Below, piece after piece: positions 1 to 13,800 of a stretch of DNA of 64,000 nt. Location of the stretch: contig CM026430.1 in NCBI GenBank assembly GCA_014871385.1, positions 17,339,433 through 17,403,432 on the forward strand, in the 5' to 3' direction. The position numbers and the translations under genes were made by a program. The stretch is from Ceratodon purpureus (Eukaryota; Streptophyta; Bryopsida; Pseudoditrichales; Ditrichaceae). The notes under the pieces were generated by a model, which saw nothing but the letters and a program-made list of their open reading frames with translations, made no database searches and was not told where the DNA came from. Numbering within the stretch: position 1 is the stretch's first letter; each line of letters begins with the position of its first letter.

Positions 1-636
1 CCTGGCGTCCGTTGCTTTTCTTTACCTCGGGCTCTGTGTCTGGACTCATTCTCACTCTCTACAGGACCGCTCTCTCGCTCTCTCGCTCTCTCTCTCTCTC
101 TGGTCATTTGGTTATCGGCATCTTTGACTCTTCCGATCTCACTTACTCCCTTCTCCTGTCGAGTACGGCACGCCCGATTGGCTATTCATTGTCTGAAGTC
201 ATCACCAATTTAGTCTTGGACTTCTTTCAGGGTTTCAAGTTTATGATTTCGTGTCGATGCTCCTCGTCTTTGCTGCAATACAATCATATCGACGAGGATT
301 GATGGGTTAGAGTTGAAACAAATACTTGTTTGGAGTTTTGGCCATTTCTCGCAATTGAGTGGAAGCGCCACCGTCATCATGGACTAAGACATGTGCGAAG
401 TCAGAGGCGGCGAGCCCTGCTTCCTTCTAGGCTGAGTTGAATGCCTTCCTCAATTCATAGCACCTATCCCCATTACTATAGGTTGTTCTTTTGGAGCCGA
501 GTCTTCAGTGTTTGAAATATTGGTGCGTTTAACCGAATGCCATGGATTGACTCGGTGCTTTAAACAGCTGACGAGAAGAGAGGAGGCCCGCGTATCTCTT
601 AGTACAGCTGAGGTTGCTCGGAGAGAGAGCACAGCC
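1..636 (+). promoter_or_regulatory. Promoter and 5' leader of the HEN1 gene
   Basis: This stretch precedes the HEN1 start codon and shows no gene of its own. It holds a CT-rich run (about 69-102, CTCTCGCTCTCT repeats) of the kind common in plant 5' untranslated regions. The HEN1 frame stays open upstream to about 508, but that part lacks family similarity, so I treat it as leader. I cannot place a TATA box or transcription start with confidence. Confidence 0.35.
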
Positions 637-3600
637 ATGGCCACTGCGAAAGCGAAGCTCCATACGGTCATGGCCAGGACAGGCAAGAAATGCCGTTATG
701 AAACTTGGCAGTTGCCGCAATCAGAAGCAGGATCCGTTGCTTTAGAAGGGCATCCGGAATCTGGACTTCTTGAGTTCAACAAGCAGGATCCAATGTTCGC
801 ATGCAAGTTACACTTACCTGATGGCGTTACAATCCAGTCCAGCAATTTTCGCCGTAAAAAGGATGCCGAGCAAGATGCTGCTTTACATGCACTGCAGAAG
901 GTACGAGTTGACACCTCATCATTCCTGGTTTTATATTCACATGATAAAGACATCTATGACCTTTGTTTGATTGTTTGTTTGTTTGTTTCTACTTTCCTGT
1001 GCCTACAATTCTCGGTGTTCAAAATGACATCACCGAACAGGGATACTGAAAGATCCTCCAATTACCGTTCAATGAAAGACTGGAAATACATCCTATTGTG
1101 ACTTTCTTTTCTTGCTCTCTTCTGTCTCTTCTTTGTTGCTTAAGCTCTCCTTTGCTTTCTGTAGCTTTCATGTTCATTACGTATTGACTTACGTTATAGC
1201 GCTAACTTTGGATTGAGGTTAGACTGGACAACCTAGTTTTCTTGAATGACACTAATTTGGCAACCTTGCAGATGGGAATATTGTATGAACCCGGAGCCTT
1301 GCAGGCAACTGCCAAAGAATCATGGGAGGGTCTACTTCACAAAGTTTCTTTGGCCTTCACCGATCAGGTTTTCCTATCTCGATTCTGTTATGTGGAGGTG
1401 TTTTAGGATCTGGCTACTAGGATTGATTAAGTGGATATATATTTATTTTTTTGGTGATGTTGAGTTTTAAATGAAGGTGTCTGTTTGTCCCCTTAGTTTG
1501 GTCCGAGCCACTTGATCACAAGGGTTTAAATAGGGTTAGCCTAAGAGGCAATTCCAGTTCATCTCAATACGCAGGTCGATCTCTTCTTGAGTTCTCTTTC
1601 GGGGAGTTTTGGAACACTGTTGTCTGTTTAGTTATCTGTACTACACTAGGAGACAGGCGGAGAAGGTTGGGTTGTTGAAGAAGAGATAATTCGCTCTTAT
1701 ATATGTCCTTTTGAACTCTTGCCGGATAATTCATTCTGAAGGAAAAGATGAGAAATATAGGACTGTCGATCCTGAGGCAGAATAGGACCAGGGAGTTTGA
1801 ACTAATATATAATGATCGTTTTAGAGTTTTTTGTGTAGTTTGACTCTGAGTCATGGTGGGAAAGCAATGGCCATGGGCTTTAGATCGAGAAGTTGTACGT
1901 TTGGGATACCATCTTACAGTTGGTTTATGTGGGCAATAATGAAATGGCAGCACTTGCTTAATTATGCGTCAATTGAAAGTTTCATTTGATTGCAGATGGT
2001 GCTATCTTATAAGCCACTGGCGGAACACTTCAGGGCAGCTGTGCAGCGTAAAGGCTTAGGGTTTGGGCATGTTCCACTGATAGTGTTGACAGTGCTAGAT
2101 GCCAAAATAACATCACAGTGTAAATCAGTTGACCAACTTGCAGAAAACAATCCTGCTTACGCTGCTGCCCTTGTTTCCAAGGCAGCAGCTGCATGTTCAT
2201 CTCTCAAGGTTTCAGACGATGGCCTTTGGATCGGTCGCTCTGATCCATTCTCCCCTGAACTCGTAACAAAGTTTTTAACTGATCGAGAGGACCGAATTCA
2301 TTCACCACTCCCAGATGGTAGCGATGTCTTGGAAAGACTTGAAGCAACAGCCCCATCGATGATGTCAGCTTGCAATGGAGCTCTATCATTTAACGCAGTA
2401 TATATTTCTGCTTGTGCTGATAAGGAGTTGAGCACAATCAGTTTGCCTGCAACTCCGGATGTTTATTATCTGGATGCTATAGCGCATGAGCTGGGTCTGC
2501 AAGATGCAGGCCACGTGTTTATGTCAAGGTACATGTTGTCCTATTTCATTATTGTGTTATGGATAAGTTTCACAGTGTTGATATGTTCAATTGCCAACAG
2601 AGATTCTCGCTTGCGTTGCTACCTTTGATTTTTGCATGCACTGACTGAAATTGCCTTAAACCCTATTTTGGAGGTGGTCATCCTTGTTGCCGAAATCCAG
2701 TGGCTATATGAGTATGAGTGCAGTGAATGCCTCTGTATAACCCTCATACAGTTTTGAATGTGAATTTTTTGTCCTTCAAGGTGTCTAGCTCTCATGAAGA
2801 GTTCCTCTGGTATCATGATTCAGGCAGATTGCCAAGGCACCTGATGGATCTCGCTTATTCTGGGGAGTACCAGACAGATTACCCCGAGTCAATATTTCAG
2901 AAGTTGAGCTAGTGAAGCAATTTGAACCATCGAAGAATCATCCTGACCTCTGTTCCAAGGATGGTCCCATGGAAGCTTTGCGCAATCCTGGAAGACTGAC
3001 CCTGAGGAATGAGCGAGCAAGTTTTCTTGTGGGTCATGCTGTTCATGGTGATGCTATTCTTGCAACTGTTGGGTCCACTTGGGCATCTGAGGGGAGATGC
3101 ATCTATAATAACTTCACGTTGAGTTGCTTTCATAGGTACGATTCTGTCAAATACGGAAAAGCAGTTCATCACTATTTGCAAACGAGAGATTCCTTGAGGC
3201 CTGGGTTATCAAACATGTGAATAAACTCGTGAAATTGTCATTTATGTAGGTTGATGTTGGGGAGAACCCCATGGGGAGCTTACAAGCTAAGCAGACGATC
3301 CCTCTTAGTGGCTGACCTGCCGAAGGTCTACACTTGCAGGGCGCACTGGCAGGGTGCTAGTCCAAAGTCTCTTCTAGCAGATTTTTGTCAGCAGCATCGC
3401 CTCCCTGAAGCACAGTACACCTACAATGATTCGCAGGATTCTGTCGACAGTATTTCAAATGTAGATCTCTTGGAGGAAGGGCATATGAGGGATTCAGTGT
3501 TTATGAATGACAGTGCTTGCTCAAAGCATCATAGTCCCGGGACTAGTAGGCAGGGGCCGTTTCAATGTAGAGTTCAAGTTGGTTCCGCTGCTAACGAAGC

Positions 3601-5917
3601 TCGGATAAATTTTCAGTCAGATGGGTTTTTCCGAAGCCGCCATGATGCAGTCCAGAGTGCTGCATTGAAAGCTGTGACTAGTTATGGACGATGGGCTGGA
3701 ACAGGATGCCTTTGCAGCTACATTCGAAACCAAGATTGTTGCAAGGCAAGTGGAGATTTTATGGACATTGTTTCAAGAGATGGTACATTTTACAAGTCAG
3801 ATGAGAGCATTGGACAGTCGGAGTTTCTGGGGTCTCAAGTTATTGCTGAAGAAGATATACTCGGCGATCGGCCTCCTCCAGGGTCAATGGTATGTGTAAG
3901 CTACACCATAAACTTGATCGATGAAGGATCTTGTTATAATGGAAGTAGCTCTCAAGGTACTCCATCAAATGAATTAGAGTCTCAATTAGACTTCAAGTTT
4001 GAGCTTGGTGTTGGCGCTGTAATTAGCCAATTTGAGTCATGTGTCAGCAAGGCAACTGTTGGCCAAACTTTGCAATTTTGCATATCTGCGGAGGCACTTG
4101 GTGTGTTATTTGCAGCCAGCTGCGATTTTGACGAAAATCGGCCAGGTATGTCTCTAACATCCCCGAATTACCTACTTTCATCTTTTTCATGTTGCTGCTA
4201 AGATGCATATGAATGGGAAGTTGTACACTGTATAGTAGATCATCACTGTGAGTCTCGGACATGATTGGTTTCACATGTTGTGGCCTCCTTTAGGTTTGGT
4301 GCTTGAGTATACTGTGAAGCTTCTTAAATTTGAAGAAGCATTGGAGGAGAGGATAGAGTCATCACATTTTTCACCCCCACTTTCCAAGCAGCGGATAGAG
4401 TATGCTCGCACCATGATAAATGCTTTAGAAGCGAAGACGCTGGTACTGGTCCACAACTATGGCTTACTGATGCCCATATTTTTAATTGATGTATACTACA
4501 TCTGAAGTATTTCTTTATTATGTTGTGCTTATTGATCATCTCTGCAACCACCTTGTATGATGTGAGGCAGGTGGATTTGGGATGCGGGTCTGGAAGTCTA
4601 TTGGAGGCCCTTCTAAAAGAGCCAAACACGGTGGAGCACATGATCGGCATCGATGTATCTCGAAAAGCCTTGATTCGTGGTGCTAAGGTCTACATAACCC
4701 TTGTTAACGAATTACTTGTATTCCCCACCAAAATTGTTCGTTAATTCTTTTAACCGATATTTGTCTTTAGTTGGTATGAAGGCTGTGTATTATCTATTAT
4801 TGCACGATATCCACAACCATTGAGCTCCTGGATGATTTAATTGTAGATTTACTGAATAGCATGTTATTGTCGACTGTTTTTCTCTTTCTTTTTTCTGTGG
4901 AGGGTATTACAGACATTGAGCGCTACTTTAGCGAAGCCGAATGTAGCTCATACCATCAGAAGTATCACTCTCTATGAAGGCTCTATCTCTGCTATCGATC
5001 CAGGTCTTCGCTCCCCAGATTTGGCAACCTGCATTGAGGTCAGTTAATCTGAAGCCCTTGTATCTTACATTTTTTTTAACTTGTCAAGTACTCTATTGTT
5101 CTTGGTATTGCCACTGCATCGGAACTTTTTTTGGTGTTAGCAACAAAGTATTTACGTGGTTGGAAGAGCCACTTAATTTTGGCGAGCATTATTTGCATGT
5201 CAATCATATCAGCCGATTAGTATCTTAATCTATCGGTGTCTTTTGTTATGTGCTAGAAGTGTGGGTGTAGAATCACACAAATGTAAGCATGGCATAAATT
5301 GTCGTGCTTGGTCTAAAACTTGAACAATGTTTATGAAGGTGGTGGAGCACATGGATCCAGAACCTTTGAGCATGTTGGGCGAAAGTATACTTGGAAAACT
5401 AGTTCCAAAACTATGGCTAGTCAGCACACCGAATATCGAATACAATCCTATCATACGCGGCCTGGAGTGGGACCCTGAAAGCAACAGCCTTAATAAAGGT
5501 TCCCAGCAGAGTTCCTCTGAATCCAAGAAGATATTAGATGTTGAAACACCAAATCTCAGAAACCATGATCACAGATTTGAATGGACGCGAGCTGAGTTCC
5601 GAGAGTGGGCCTCCCGTCTTGCTGCGCAGTATGACTATCAGGTCAGTTTTGCAGGTGTTGGAGGGGATGGTGAGGACGATGAGAACAGTCCCGGCTTTGC
5701 CACACAGATTGCTGTTTTCGCACGTAATGTAGTAGTCTTTCCCGAATTTTGTCAATCAGCAAGTTGTAGCCAACATGACGATTCTAAGAGAGTGCTTAGT
5801 ACAACTGACGTGGATGAGTCAAAAGCCGAACTAGAAACTAGAGGAGCTGCTGCTGTCTCGCCGTCGAAGGAACTGTGGCAGTGGAACTTACCTGGACCCC
5901 CTGCAGCAATTTTGTAG
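637..5917 (+). CDS. HEN1: Small RNA 2'-O-methyltransferase HEN1 (9 exons, 1023 aa)
   Basis: HEN1 methylates the 2'-OH of the 3' nucleotide on both strands of miRNA and siRNA duplexes, protecting them from uridylation and decay. Exons read by frame and GT-AG borders: 637-900, 1272-1367, 1996-2528, 2824-3135, 3250-4145, 4294-4442, 4571-4687, 4913-5038, 5339-5917. All phases agree and no stop interrupts. Residues 1-88 form the first dsRNA-binding domain, about 505-546 the second, and about 610-700 the PPIase-like domain. The methyltransferase has the SAM motif VDLGCGSGS at 751-759. Its metal-binding set is E831, E834 and H835 (split by the exon 8/9 border) plus H907 or H909 in NHDHRFEW. The ATG at 637 is chosen because MATAKAKLH leads straight into the dsRBD. 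Arabidopsis HEN1 is 942 aa, so the length fits. About 80 C-terminal residues after the catalytic domain look poorly conserved. Confidence 0.95.
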
Positions 5918-6974
5918 AGATATGGTTGCCTCCAAATAGCCTCGTTCCTAGCCTGGCAGATCGGAATAGAGCGACAACGCCAAGTCCATGACCCCGCCCC
6001 ATTTTTTGAGTAATGGTTTTTCAAATGATTACCTCAGAACTTTTGCATTAGATATTATTGAGGGACGATAACAGTGGTTTGAGTTCAGAAATTTTGTTTG
6101 CATGTAAATTGTACACATCCACAAACAAAAAACGTTTTTAATGCAGCATTAATTTCCATACTCAAAACCACATGATGTTGAATACTCTCCAAAAGAAGCA
6201 GTTCATTGTCTACCTACCGTATTCAGAAGCCCCATTCCCGCACTTGCACAAGGAGGGTGTCTCATGATATAGAACAAATCGAGGAAATCTAAATCCCAAG
6301 ACATTTACTTTTACTTTGGTAGTGATAAAGTCTTAGAATGTAATGTTTTTCTAAAATATCAAATTCAACATTTTATTCTTACCTTGCATCTATGGCCCGT
6401 TACTTCTCAATCCATCATCTTGTTCATAATAAAGAACATTATCTTAAAATAAAAAAATTGATTGTTAGCGTTAGGCTGAGTAGCTCAGTTAATCATTTTT
6501 GTACATACTCATTGGCACTACAATATCTCTTCCCTAGGATTTCACTTCTATTAGTGTTGTCACTTCTTTAATGACGTTATGACTTCAATGTCTAGATAGT
6601 CATGAATAAATACTTAAGCTTAAGATTGGACTCACCGCATACAAGGCTTCATTTACATGTTTCTTCCTAATTCTATATTTGTTCACATATGTGCCATTGT
6701 TATTATGCCATCATTCTTCGTAATGCTATATAACATTCTTGGTACTCTATCTTGAAATCTCTAAGTTACCTTCAATTTATTCTCTCTCCCTCACACCCGT
6801 CCATGGCATTTTCTTCCCGCATCCATGGCCTCCTTGGTGGTCCTCCTACCATTGAAACAACTTCTTCCCACATACACCCGCTTTGATTAGCCATGCCACT
6901 AAATTCAAAGATGCTCAAGGTGCACCCAACATCCTTTCTGTAGTGTGATGACTACAGGCTTGCTTAATGTTTGT
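5918..6974. other. HEN1 3' flank, no gene seen
   Basis: AT-rich DNA after the HEN1 stop. AATAAA-like hexamers occur (for example near 6427), but I cannot pick the poly(A) site. Short open frames here have no recognisable content or codon bias. No repeat structure is obvious. Confidence 0.5.
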
Positions 6975-6978
6975 TTAA

Positions 6979-7922
6979 CCCTTTAGTGCTCGGATAGTTT
7001 CTAGGCGGAAGTGGTTTCTCAGGACCCCAGCGCCTGAATCATCTGCTGGGATCGGACAGAGAAGTGGTTTCAAAAATCTGATTGGTGCAAATGGGAGGGG
7101 ACTCGGTGATCTGTTGCGTGGTTGAAATTTTTTGGAGTGTTTGGCATAGTGATGACAGAGATTGTTCTGTATTTGGGAACAAAATTGAAGGCAAAAATGT
7201 GCATACGGTTTAGGGGCCGCGGAAGAATGGTAGGAAGCAGGTGTTACAAAAAATTCAAAAATCTGGCACCGCCTTGGACACAGAAGCTAACACACTGACT
7301 GAAGCCTTGAGAAAAGATTTGCAAGAAAAATATTTTTTTCGAAATTGATATTGAATTCTTAGTGCTGAAAAGAGACTAAGGTATACGGTCTGAACCAAAA
7401 CTTCGGAGACTGAAATGGATTAGATACACATTGAATTTCGACAATCGGAATGGTCATAATGCTCCCTCTATAACATGAACTTGCACAATGCCTAAAAATC
7501 GGAGTGCATCACCCAAACTTGTTCGGAATCAAGCACAATACATTTCGGCAGGTGTACATGAGCTTCACACCGTAGATTTCCTTAGGCATCCTCATCTCCC
7601 ACTCAAAAATCGACACCTGGCTAATCTTTCCGGTGACTGCCAATCCAAAGTGCTTCTCAATGTGTTGTAGCACGAGTTTGCATATGTAACTTTCTCATCT
7701 TTTGCCCCCAAAGGCTGATTTCTTTTCTACCAGATTCCGTATTTCGTGGTATTTGAGTGACTTGCACTGCTCCGATTTGGAATATTTTTGGCTCACCGTG
7801 TAGCTCAGAACCAAGCCCCAATCCGTCCCGGTTTACGTGAGAGCAAGCGATCACTTCTCCGGCAGTTATTCCGCAAAATGGTGCCCCAGCGACCAGAAAA
7901 TGGTTGCTTGGGCACTAAAGGA
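6979..7922. mobile_element. Short piggyBac-like non-autonomous element, TTAA duplication
   Basis: The left end reads CCCTTTAGTGCTC directly after TTAA (6975-6978). The right end, reverse complemented, reads TCCTTTAGTGCCC directly before TTAA (7923-7926). The ends match at 11 of 13 positions. TTAA duplication plus C-rich CCCTTT ends is the signature of the piggyBac superfamily. The 944-bp interior has no transposase and no convincing gene, so it would be a MITE-like derivative needing a transposase from elsewhere. The short TIR with two mismatches is the weak point; a chance pairing is possible. Confidence 0.5.
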
Positions 7923-8035
7923 TTAAGAAGTGGTACATGTGATCTGTTTTGAATATTGGAATTGAGTTTTTATTTAAAAACTCATTTATTGTTGATCATA
8001 GTAATTATCCAGTGGTCGTAGTAATGGTTGTATGA

Positions 8036-8459
8036 TTGTTGTGATAAGGTAGAAGGACCTATAACCGACCACTTAAGGTTTTTAGCATATGTTTTTGAGG
8101 CGAATAATTTGAAAAGGATTTTTCCCATATACAAACATAAGGTTATTGTTGAATGCAAAAACTTTTGGAATTTTATTCCCAATATTGAAATAGTTACAAA
8201 TTTTTTAAATTAAAAGTTAAAAACCACCCATAACTAATATGTAGGCCCATCTAAAACCGACCACCATGACACCAAAACTTGATCACTATACTATTACCAG
8301 AATATTCCCATATGATTCCCTTTCTACCAATCATGCTTGATACTTTCTTCTAGATGTCCCAAGATTTTAAATCTAAAAACTTGTCGGAATTGGAGAAGTC
8401 TACTGCTCGGTTATGGGGACCCAGTCAACTATGGGTGCCTCTACCTTAATCAAGTAGGG
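8036..8459. repeat. Dispersed repeat family, copy 1
   Basis: About 420 bp that matches 31,540-31,960 in the same orientation. The clearest block starts at TATGTAGGCCCA (8240 and about 31,735), continues through AAAACCGACCACCATGACAC, and runs on to ATGGGTGCCTC. The first half is more diverged but keeps the ACCTATAA-CGACCA motif. No coding capacity is recognised. It may be part of an old DNA or LTR element. Confidence 0.7.
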
Positions 8460-8829
8460 ACAGTTTCAAACTATTTCATCAATTTTGTTGTTACTTTTAT
8501 TGTAATGTACACGTATATGACATCTTATTGTTTTGCTAACTTGCATTCAAATATATTGAATGTCTTATATTGAATGTTGATGATGCAGTCCACAAATTTT
8601 TGAGCCCATTACAAATTTATTGTTTGTTTCTATTATTGGAAAACGGATTACTACAAGTTAATTTGGACTTGATAAAGTTTGTATGGAAATTGAATTACAA
8701 GGACAAAGACAGGAGACTTAGAAAGGAGGTAGACGTATCATCTGTATTCTTCAAACCAATTGAGTGTAGATAGACTGGAGTGAGGAGGATGTTCAATCAC
8801 TTGAACGCATTGAGATTGGCGACAAAGTT

Positions 8830-9060
8830 GGACTAAGGTATACACACCTATGAGGGATCACTTAAGAATTTCAGCATAGTAAATCTTGGGTTTTCCATAA
8901 GGAGTTATTTTTCGTGCGTAGTATCATAAGGTTCATGAAGAATGAGCATTTTTTCAAAATTAATTTAGTAAAATTCAAATTACTACAATTTTTTTTGTTC
9001 AAAAGTTAGGTTTAGCCATAACCGACATATAGGTGTACCAATGACCGACAATACTCAGAT
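8830..9060. repeat. Dispersed repeat family, copy 2 (diverged)
   Basis: A weaker copy of the repeat at 8036-8459. It opens with ACTAAGGTATACACACCTAT and ends near CCATAACCGACATATAGG, matching the first half of copies 1 and 3. It lies in direct orientation about 400 bp after copy 1, which may reflect a tandem or nested insertion. Confidence 0.45.
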
Positions 9061-10300
9061 TAGTGAACAAACATATGACTACTTGATTGTGTCACACTCA
9101 CAGAGGCATTCTATTGGAGGATGCATCCTAAATCTACTGTTCATCAATTATCGGTTACTAGTTTCTCATTGCTCTGGAATGGGAAGCCTACATATCAGTC
9201 ATGGGTTCATTAACCCTCATGGGTGTGTATACCTTATTATTATATTCCTTGTTTCAAATCTTCTTTTGGGTCTGCCAACAATGTTCTAGACAACAATCGT
9301 CATTTGTAAAATGCAGTTGACAATAACCTTGAATATGCTTTATCGGGCAATGAACATAGTCATTTTTTTAAGCCAATGAGCTTGCAAGGCTTTGTAGTGG
9401 ATTAGATGTACTCATGAATCTTCATTGCTTAGACATTTTTTTGTAAAGCAATTATCACAATCTTTAGGTTGCAATTTTGTGGACTTCTATACATTTCATT
9501 CAAGAAAACATATAATACATTAAGTTCTGGCCACATGTTTTGAAGTAATAAGCTCCTATTTGATGATCCCACTTAGAAGAAGAGAAACTTTGGTCTCCGT
9601 AGGAGACCGACCCGAATTAGGTGTGTCTTCTATCCACCTCCAATCCAATGCTCACATGACAAAAATATGGAAGTAAAGATTTACTCCCCCATTTTTGACA
9701 ATAAATAGTCTAGTCACAAATGACCAGTAACAAGAGACCATAATAATAGACTTTATATTTCATTTGTATATAATTTTGGTTACCAAGTCATGAGCTCATT
9801 GTTGGTTGTGGTGAGCATTTGTCATATGTAACCGATCCAAGTTCCAACCGTGATGGACTCGTTTGAGCAAATTGTGAGAGATGAAGTGGCCTGGTACTGT
9901 TGAATGAGCAATTTCAGGCAAGAAAGGAGTTGTACCAACCAATAGTCCACCATGGGTGACAAAAAACATTACAACCTTGCTAATAGTGAATAAAGTAGAT
10001 TTAGCTACTAAAAACTTTTTAGTTTTAACTATGGAGGGTCTAATTTTTGAGGTAACAATTAGTGATTTTCTATTCTTGTTTTGTGGAAGAGGATAGACAT
10101 ATCAAATTGTATAGCGATAGTATTGATATTTTTAAAGGTATTTCTAATCGTAGGCATAGGTATTTTGACGTTAGTTTCAAGTAAATTCATTATGAGAATA
10201 TAACAATGGGATTTTTCAGATGAGATAAGTAGTTCTCTAATTTCCCATATTGCTTTATTTTCTCTTTTGATGTGAAGTGAATGTATATGTTGTTGTTTGC
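9061..10300. other. AT-rich intergenic DNA, no gene seen
   Basis: Between the dispersed repeats and the 10.6-kb transposon. I see no reading frame with recognisable content and no array. Small palindromes occur, such as GGTCTCCGTAGGAGACC at about 9592, without a known role. Confidence 0.4.
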
Positions 10301-10304
10301 ATGT

Positions 10305-10323
10305 AACACCGGTTCCGTTAAAA
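10305..10323 (+). repeat. Left terminal inverted repeat of the 10.6-kb transposon
   Basis: AACACCGGTTCCGTTAAAA, preceded by ATGT. It pairs perfectly with 20,882-20,900. The bases just inside (ATCTATATGCCC against GTGTACATAGCC) remain partly alike. Confidence 0.85.
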
Positions 10324-10821
10324 ATCTATATGCCCCTATATAAGTGCACTTACAAGAATTTTGAGTCTTTCATTTTTTATTGGTAAATTCTCATCAACAT
10401 TGTACATGTTTTGATTGATAATTTTGTTGATAATAAGTAGCAAGGCTTTAATTGATATTCCTCCAATAACATTCCTATAATTTGAGAATTTTATTTTTTA
10501 CAATGAGAGAATTATAAGAACAATACATCATATCATTCTATTATGGTAAAAATCATTTAGATTTACTACTTACATAAAGATGCAAAATCTTGGATTTCAA
10601 AAATGAACTGGGAAAGAATTTAAAGTGTTGAAGTATAAACATGATTGTAGTAGTTTTGTCCGGGAATAAAAAGATTTAACATTAATACAAATACGAAATA
10701 GATGATATCATCCATGGACTCTATTTAACTCCATGATCATCATCACTTCCATTACAAAGTTGTAGATTAAGGATGTGCCTTAATCTATTAAGTAGATATA
10801 AAATCACACAATACTAATGTC

Positions 10822-13800
10822 CTAATTTTCTATAGAAGTCAAATGAAATTGGAAATGAAACATTTCGTTGTTGGGAATTTTCAATTCTTTCTCAGTTCTC
10901 ATACCACGTACATTAGTTAAAGTACGTGTTCCAACTGTGTTATACCATCCAGTAAATATTGAGTCAATAGGAATCCAAGTATTCTCCTCTCGGGAAGGTT
11001 CCCATCCTCAATGTATACAATTTGTATATTGATTGTGGAAATATCCTTCTTCATCATGTAGTCCAATAGGCATTTTGGGCTGATACCATAGAACCTCAGC
11101 AGTTCCATCTTCAGAAGCTTGTTGGTTTAATGATACTACTTTTGCAACAAAAAAAGGAATGCCTTTCTCTCGATCGTCGGTCTCAGTCTCCAACCCAACA
11201 ATCATCCCTATTTTCACATCTTGGTGTGGATCAAATGACGGAAATTGATCGACAAGAATAGCATTGGGAATTGCTGGATTTCCTTGAGTAGGTGGTCGTC
11301 GTCCACGTCCTCGCCCGCGCCCTCGTCCTCGTCCTTGCCCTCGTCTTCGCCCTTGTTCTATCCCAGGCTCTCGCCGCCTTCTTCCTTGTCCACCCATTTC
11401 TTGTCCTCCATCTCCAAGTTGACCACTTTCTACTTCTTCTGTTCCAAATTCATCCCTTTCTTGACATCCTCTTCCTCGGCCTCGTATATTAGATCTATTA
11501 CCACGTACACGATGTCCTCTTGGCATTTCGGATCGAGGTCCAAAAAAAGATGTTACCATCACTGGGGGAAGTGATTGAAGAACATCATCAATCGCAGTAC
11601 TAGACAATGTTGACCTTTCAGGCAAAGGAGCATTTGCGGGCTCCAAATTGTTTATTATCGGCCAAAATGGTGCACGTGCTGCTTCAGAGTGATTGCTTTC
11701 AAGAAAATCTTTCAAGTATGAAATGAGCCACGTAGCTTCTTCAATAGCTTGAAGATTCTTTTCCACATTTATGTGTCTTGCAATATACCGCTCCTTTAAG
11801 GAAATGAAGTCGTCAAGAGCTTTAACTTCCCTTTCATCATGATTGAAAATAGGTGCCAACATTGGTTTCAGTCGGACATCGGGTATTGCTTGAAGACAAA
11901 TGTGTCCATTGTCAGGTTCCCATGAAGGAGATCTTGCATAATCCTTTTTTTGAACATGCGGTTTGTTATTTTGCATGTAAAACCTGAAATGATGAGGTTG
12001 GCTAATACCAACAAATGGATCTTCAGGCAAATACGGTGTAATAAACTTCTTCCAGTCTTGAATATATTCTAGATGTTCTGCAGAAATAAAGGGTTCTGTA
12101 AAGGTAGGGCGTGTTCGAATGATTTCTAACAATTCTTTCAAGGAGTCAATATCTTGTCGCTTCAAGGCTGAAGATATAAAACTAAAGCGTTGATCAATGT
12201 CTTCATGAGTATGGCCAACTATCAAAAAAGACAACTGGATTTCCTTAAAAAATCCAAGGGCTACTAATGTAGCACAGAGGCCAAGAATGTATACATTCTT
12301 GTTTTCTCTTCCACAATTGTCTGCTTGAATGCGTAGAATAGGAGGATACCGTCCACGTCGTTGTTTTACATCTTGTAAAACTTTCATGATGGATATAACT
12401 ACTTGATTGCTGTCATGTTTGTGATGAGAATCCACCCATACATGACAATATAAACCTATCCCATGAACAAGTACTCCACATAAGTGAGTTTTTACTTATC
12501 GAGACTCAATGCCTTTCACAGTCTGCTTGAATCTAGGCACATACGTGGTGTTCTGGTCCATACCATCTATGATGATACTCAAAACATCATCTGGACTCTC
12601 AACCGCAGCTTGTCTTGCACGAGTGTAGTCTTTTCGTTCCTCCATAGTCAGGTCTATGTGTATCTGATATTCTTGGGTCATAATAGCCTTCATAGCTTCG
12701 TTTGGTACGGATTTATACTTTCTTTGTACTCCCAACATACTTGGCATTTTGAAAACCGTGATTCAGATGGAACATGTACGTTTGTAAATTCTGCTTTCCA
12801 CATCTTCTTGAAAGTAGACAAACCTATCTTGGCTTCGCCCATACGTTGCAAAGAGTTGTTTGTCCATGTCCATACTTCGTGGCGTCGCACATTCATGGGT
12901 AGGCAAAACACTCCAACTTTCAAACCATCAAACTTTCGGATTGCATGTCGATGAGGTTGAGGTTCTCCAAACAATTGAATATATGACTCAAATATAGACC
13001 GAGCCATGCTCACATGAGTCCCTTCCTTCCTTCTTCCAATGTTTCCATGGGAAACATTGATTGCATCTTGATCTCGAATACTTGACATTATCTCGTTCAA
13101 TCTTGTAAGGCAATATCCAGTTGCTTTAGCAAAACAAGCATGACATACTTTACATCCGACCACCTTTGTTTCAAATTTGATTTCAGATTGTGCACTTGAA
13201 GACGAAACCATGAAGCTTCGAAGACAATTTAGAATCCAACGGGCTCGGTCTTCATACTTTGTCATGCTCAGTGCTTGATACCGTAGTGATAAAATATCGT
13301 GATCATCGATACTTTGAAGACATTTTTGGGCACAAAGTTTTCTGGCCTTTGCTTCTTGTACTGCATGTAAGGTCACTTTCTCTGATCTTGATAGTCCTTT
13401 CATACGAGGGCCTTTTGGTCTTCTTTGCTGGCGAATCTTGTGTATATATGGACGTCGAGGATCAGGAGTCGGCAATCCTTCCACAGTATGTTCAAACGAT
13501 GATCGACGGGAAGCGTGGGAGCCTTGAATATTTATCAAAGGTGATGAATTGACTTCCACAGTAGTTGCTGCTGATGGTACATCTAGATGGATAGATATGT
13601 CAAGATCCTTGATTTGAGATTGCGGCCATCTTATACACCTATGAAGGCATTCTCCCATAGTTTGAAGATGCAATTCGTGAACACGGGTTTCGGGAATCAA
13701 AACTCTTTGAATATAAACCACTTCATCATCCATAGAAAGTGGCTTATCATTTAATATATCACCCACGCCCATAGTACCCTTGCTTCTTTCGGCAACTGTG

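Noticed and set aside
12..302. 96-aa frame at the window start
   Set aside because: Driven by CT-repeat sequence in the HEN1 leader; no recognisable content.
6471..6520. tRNA-like GGCTGAGTAGCTCAGTT motif
   Set aside because: Resembles a D-arm/box A, but no matching acceptor stem, anticodon arm or T-loop follows.
11008..12498. Stop-codon recoding or U-to-C RNA editing in the DUF7869-type gene
   Set aside because: Stop-removing editing is known from plant organelles, not nuclear transcripts, and the gene also has a frameshift; simple decay is more likely.
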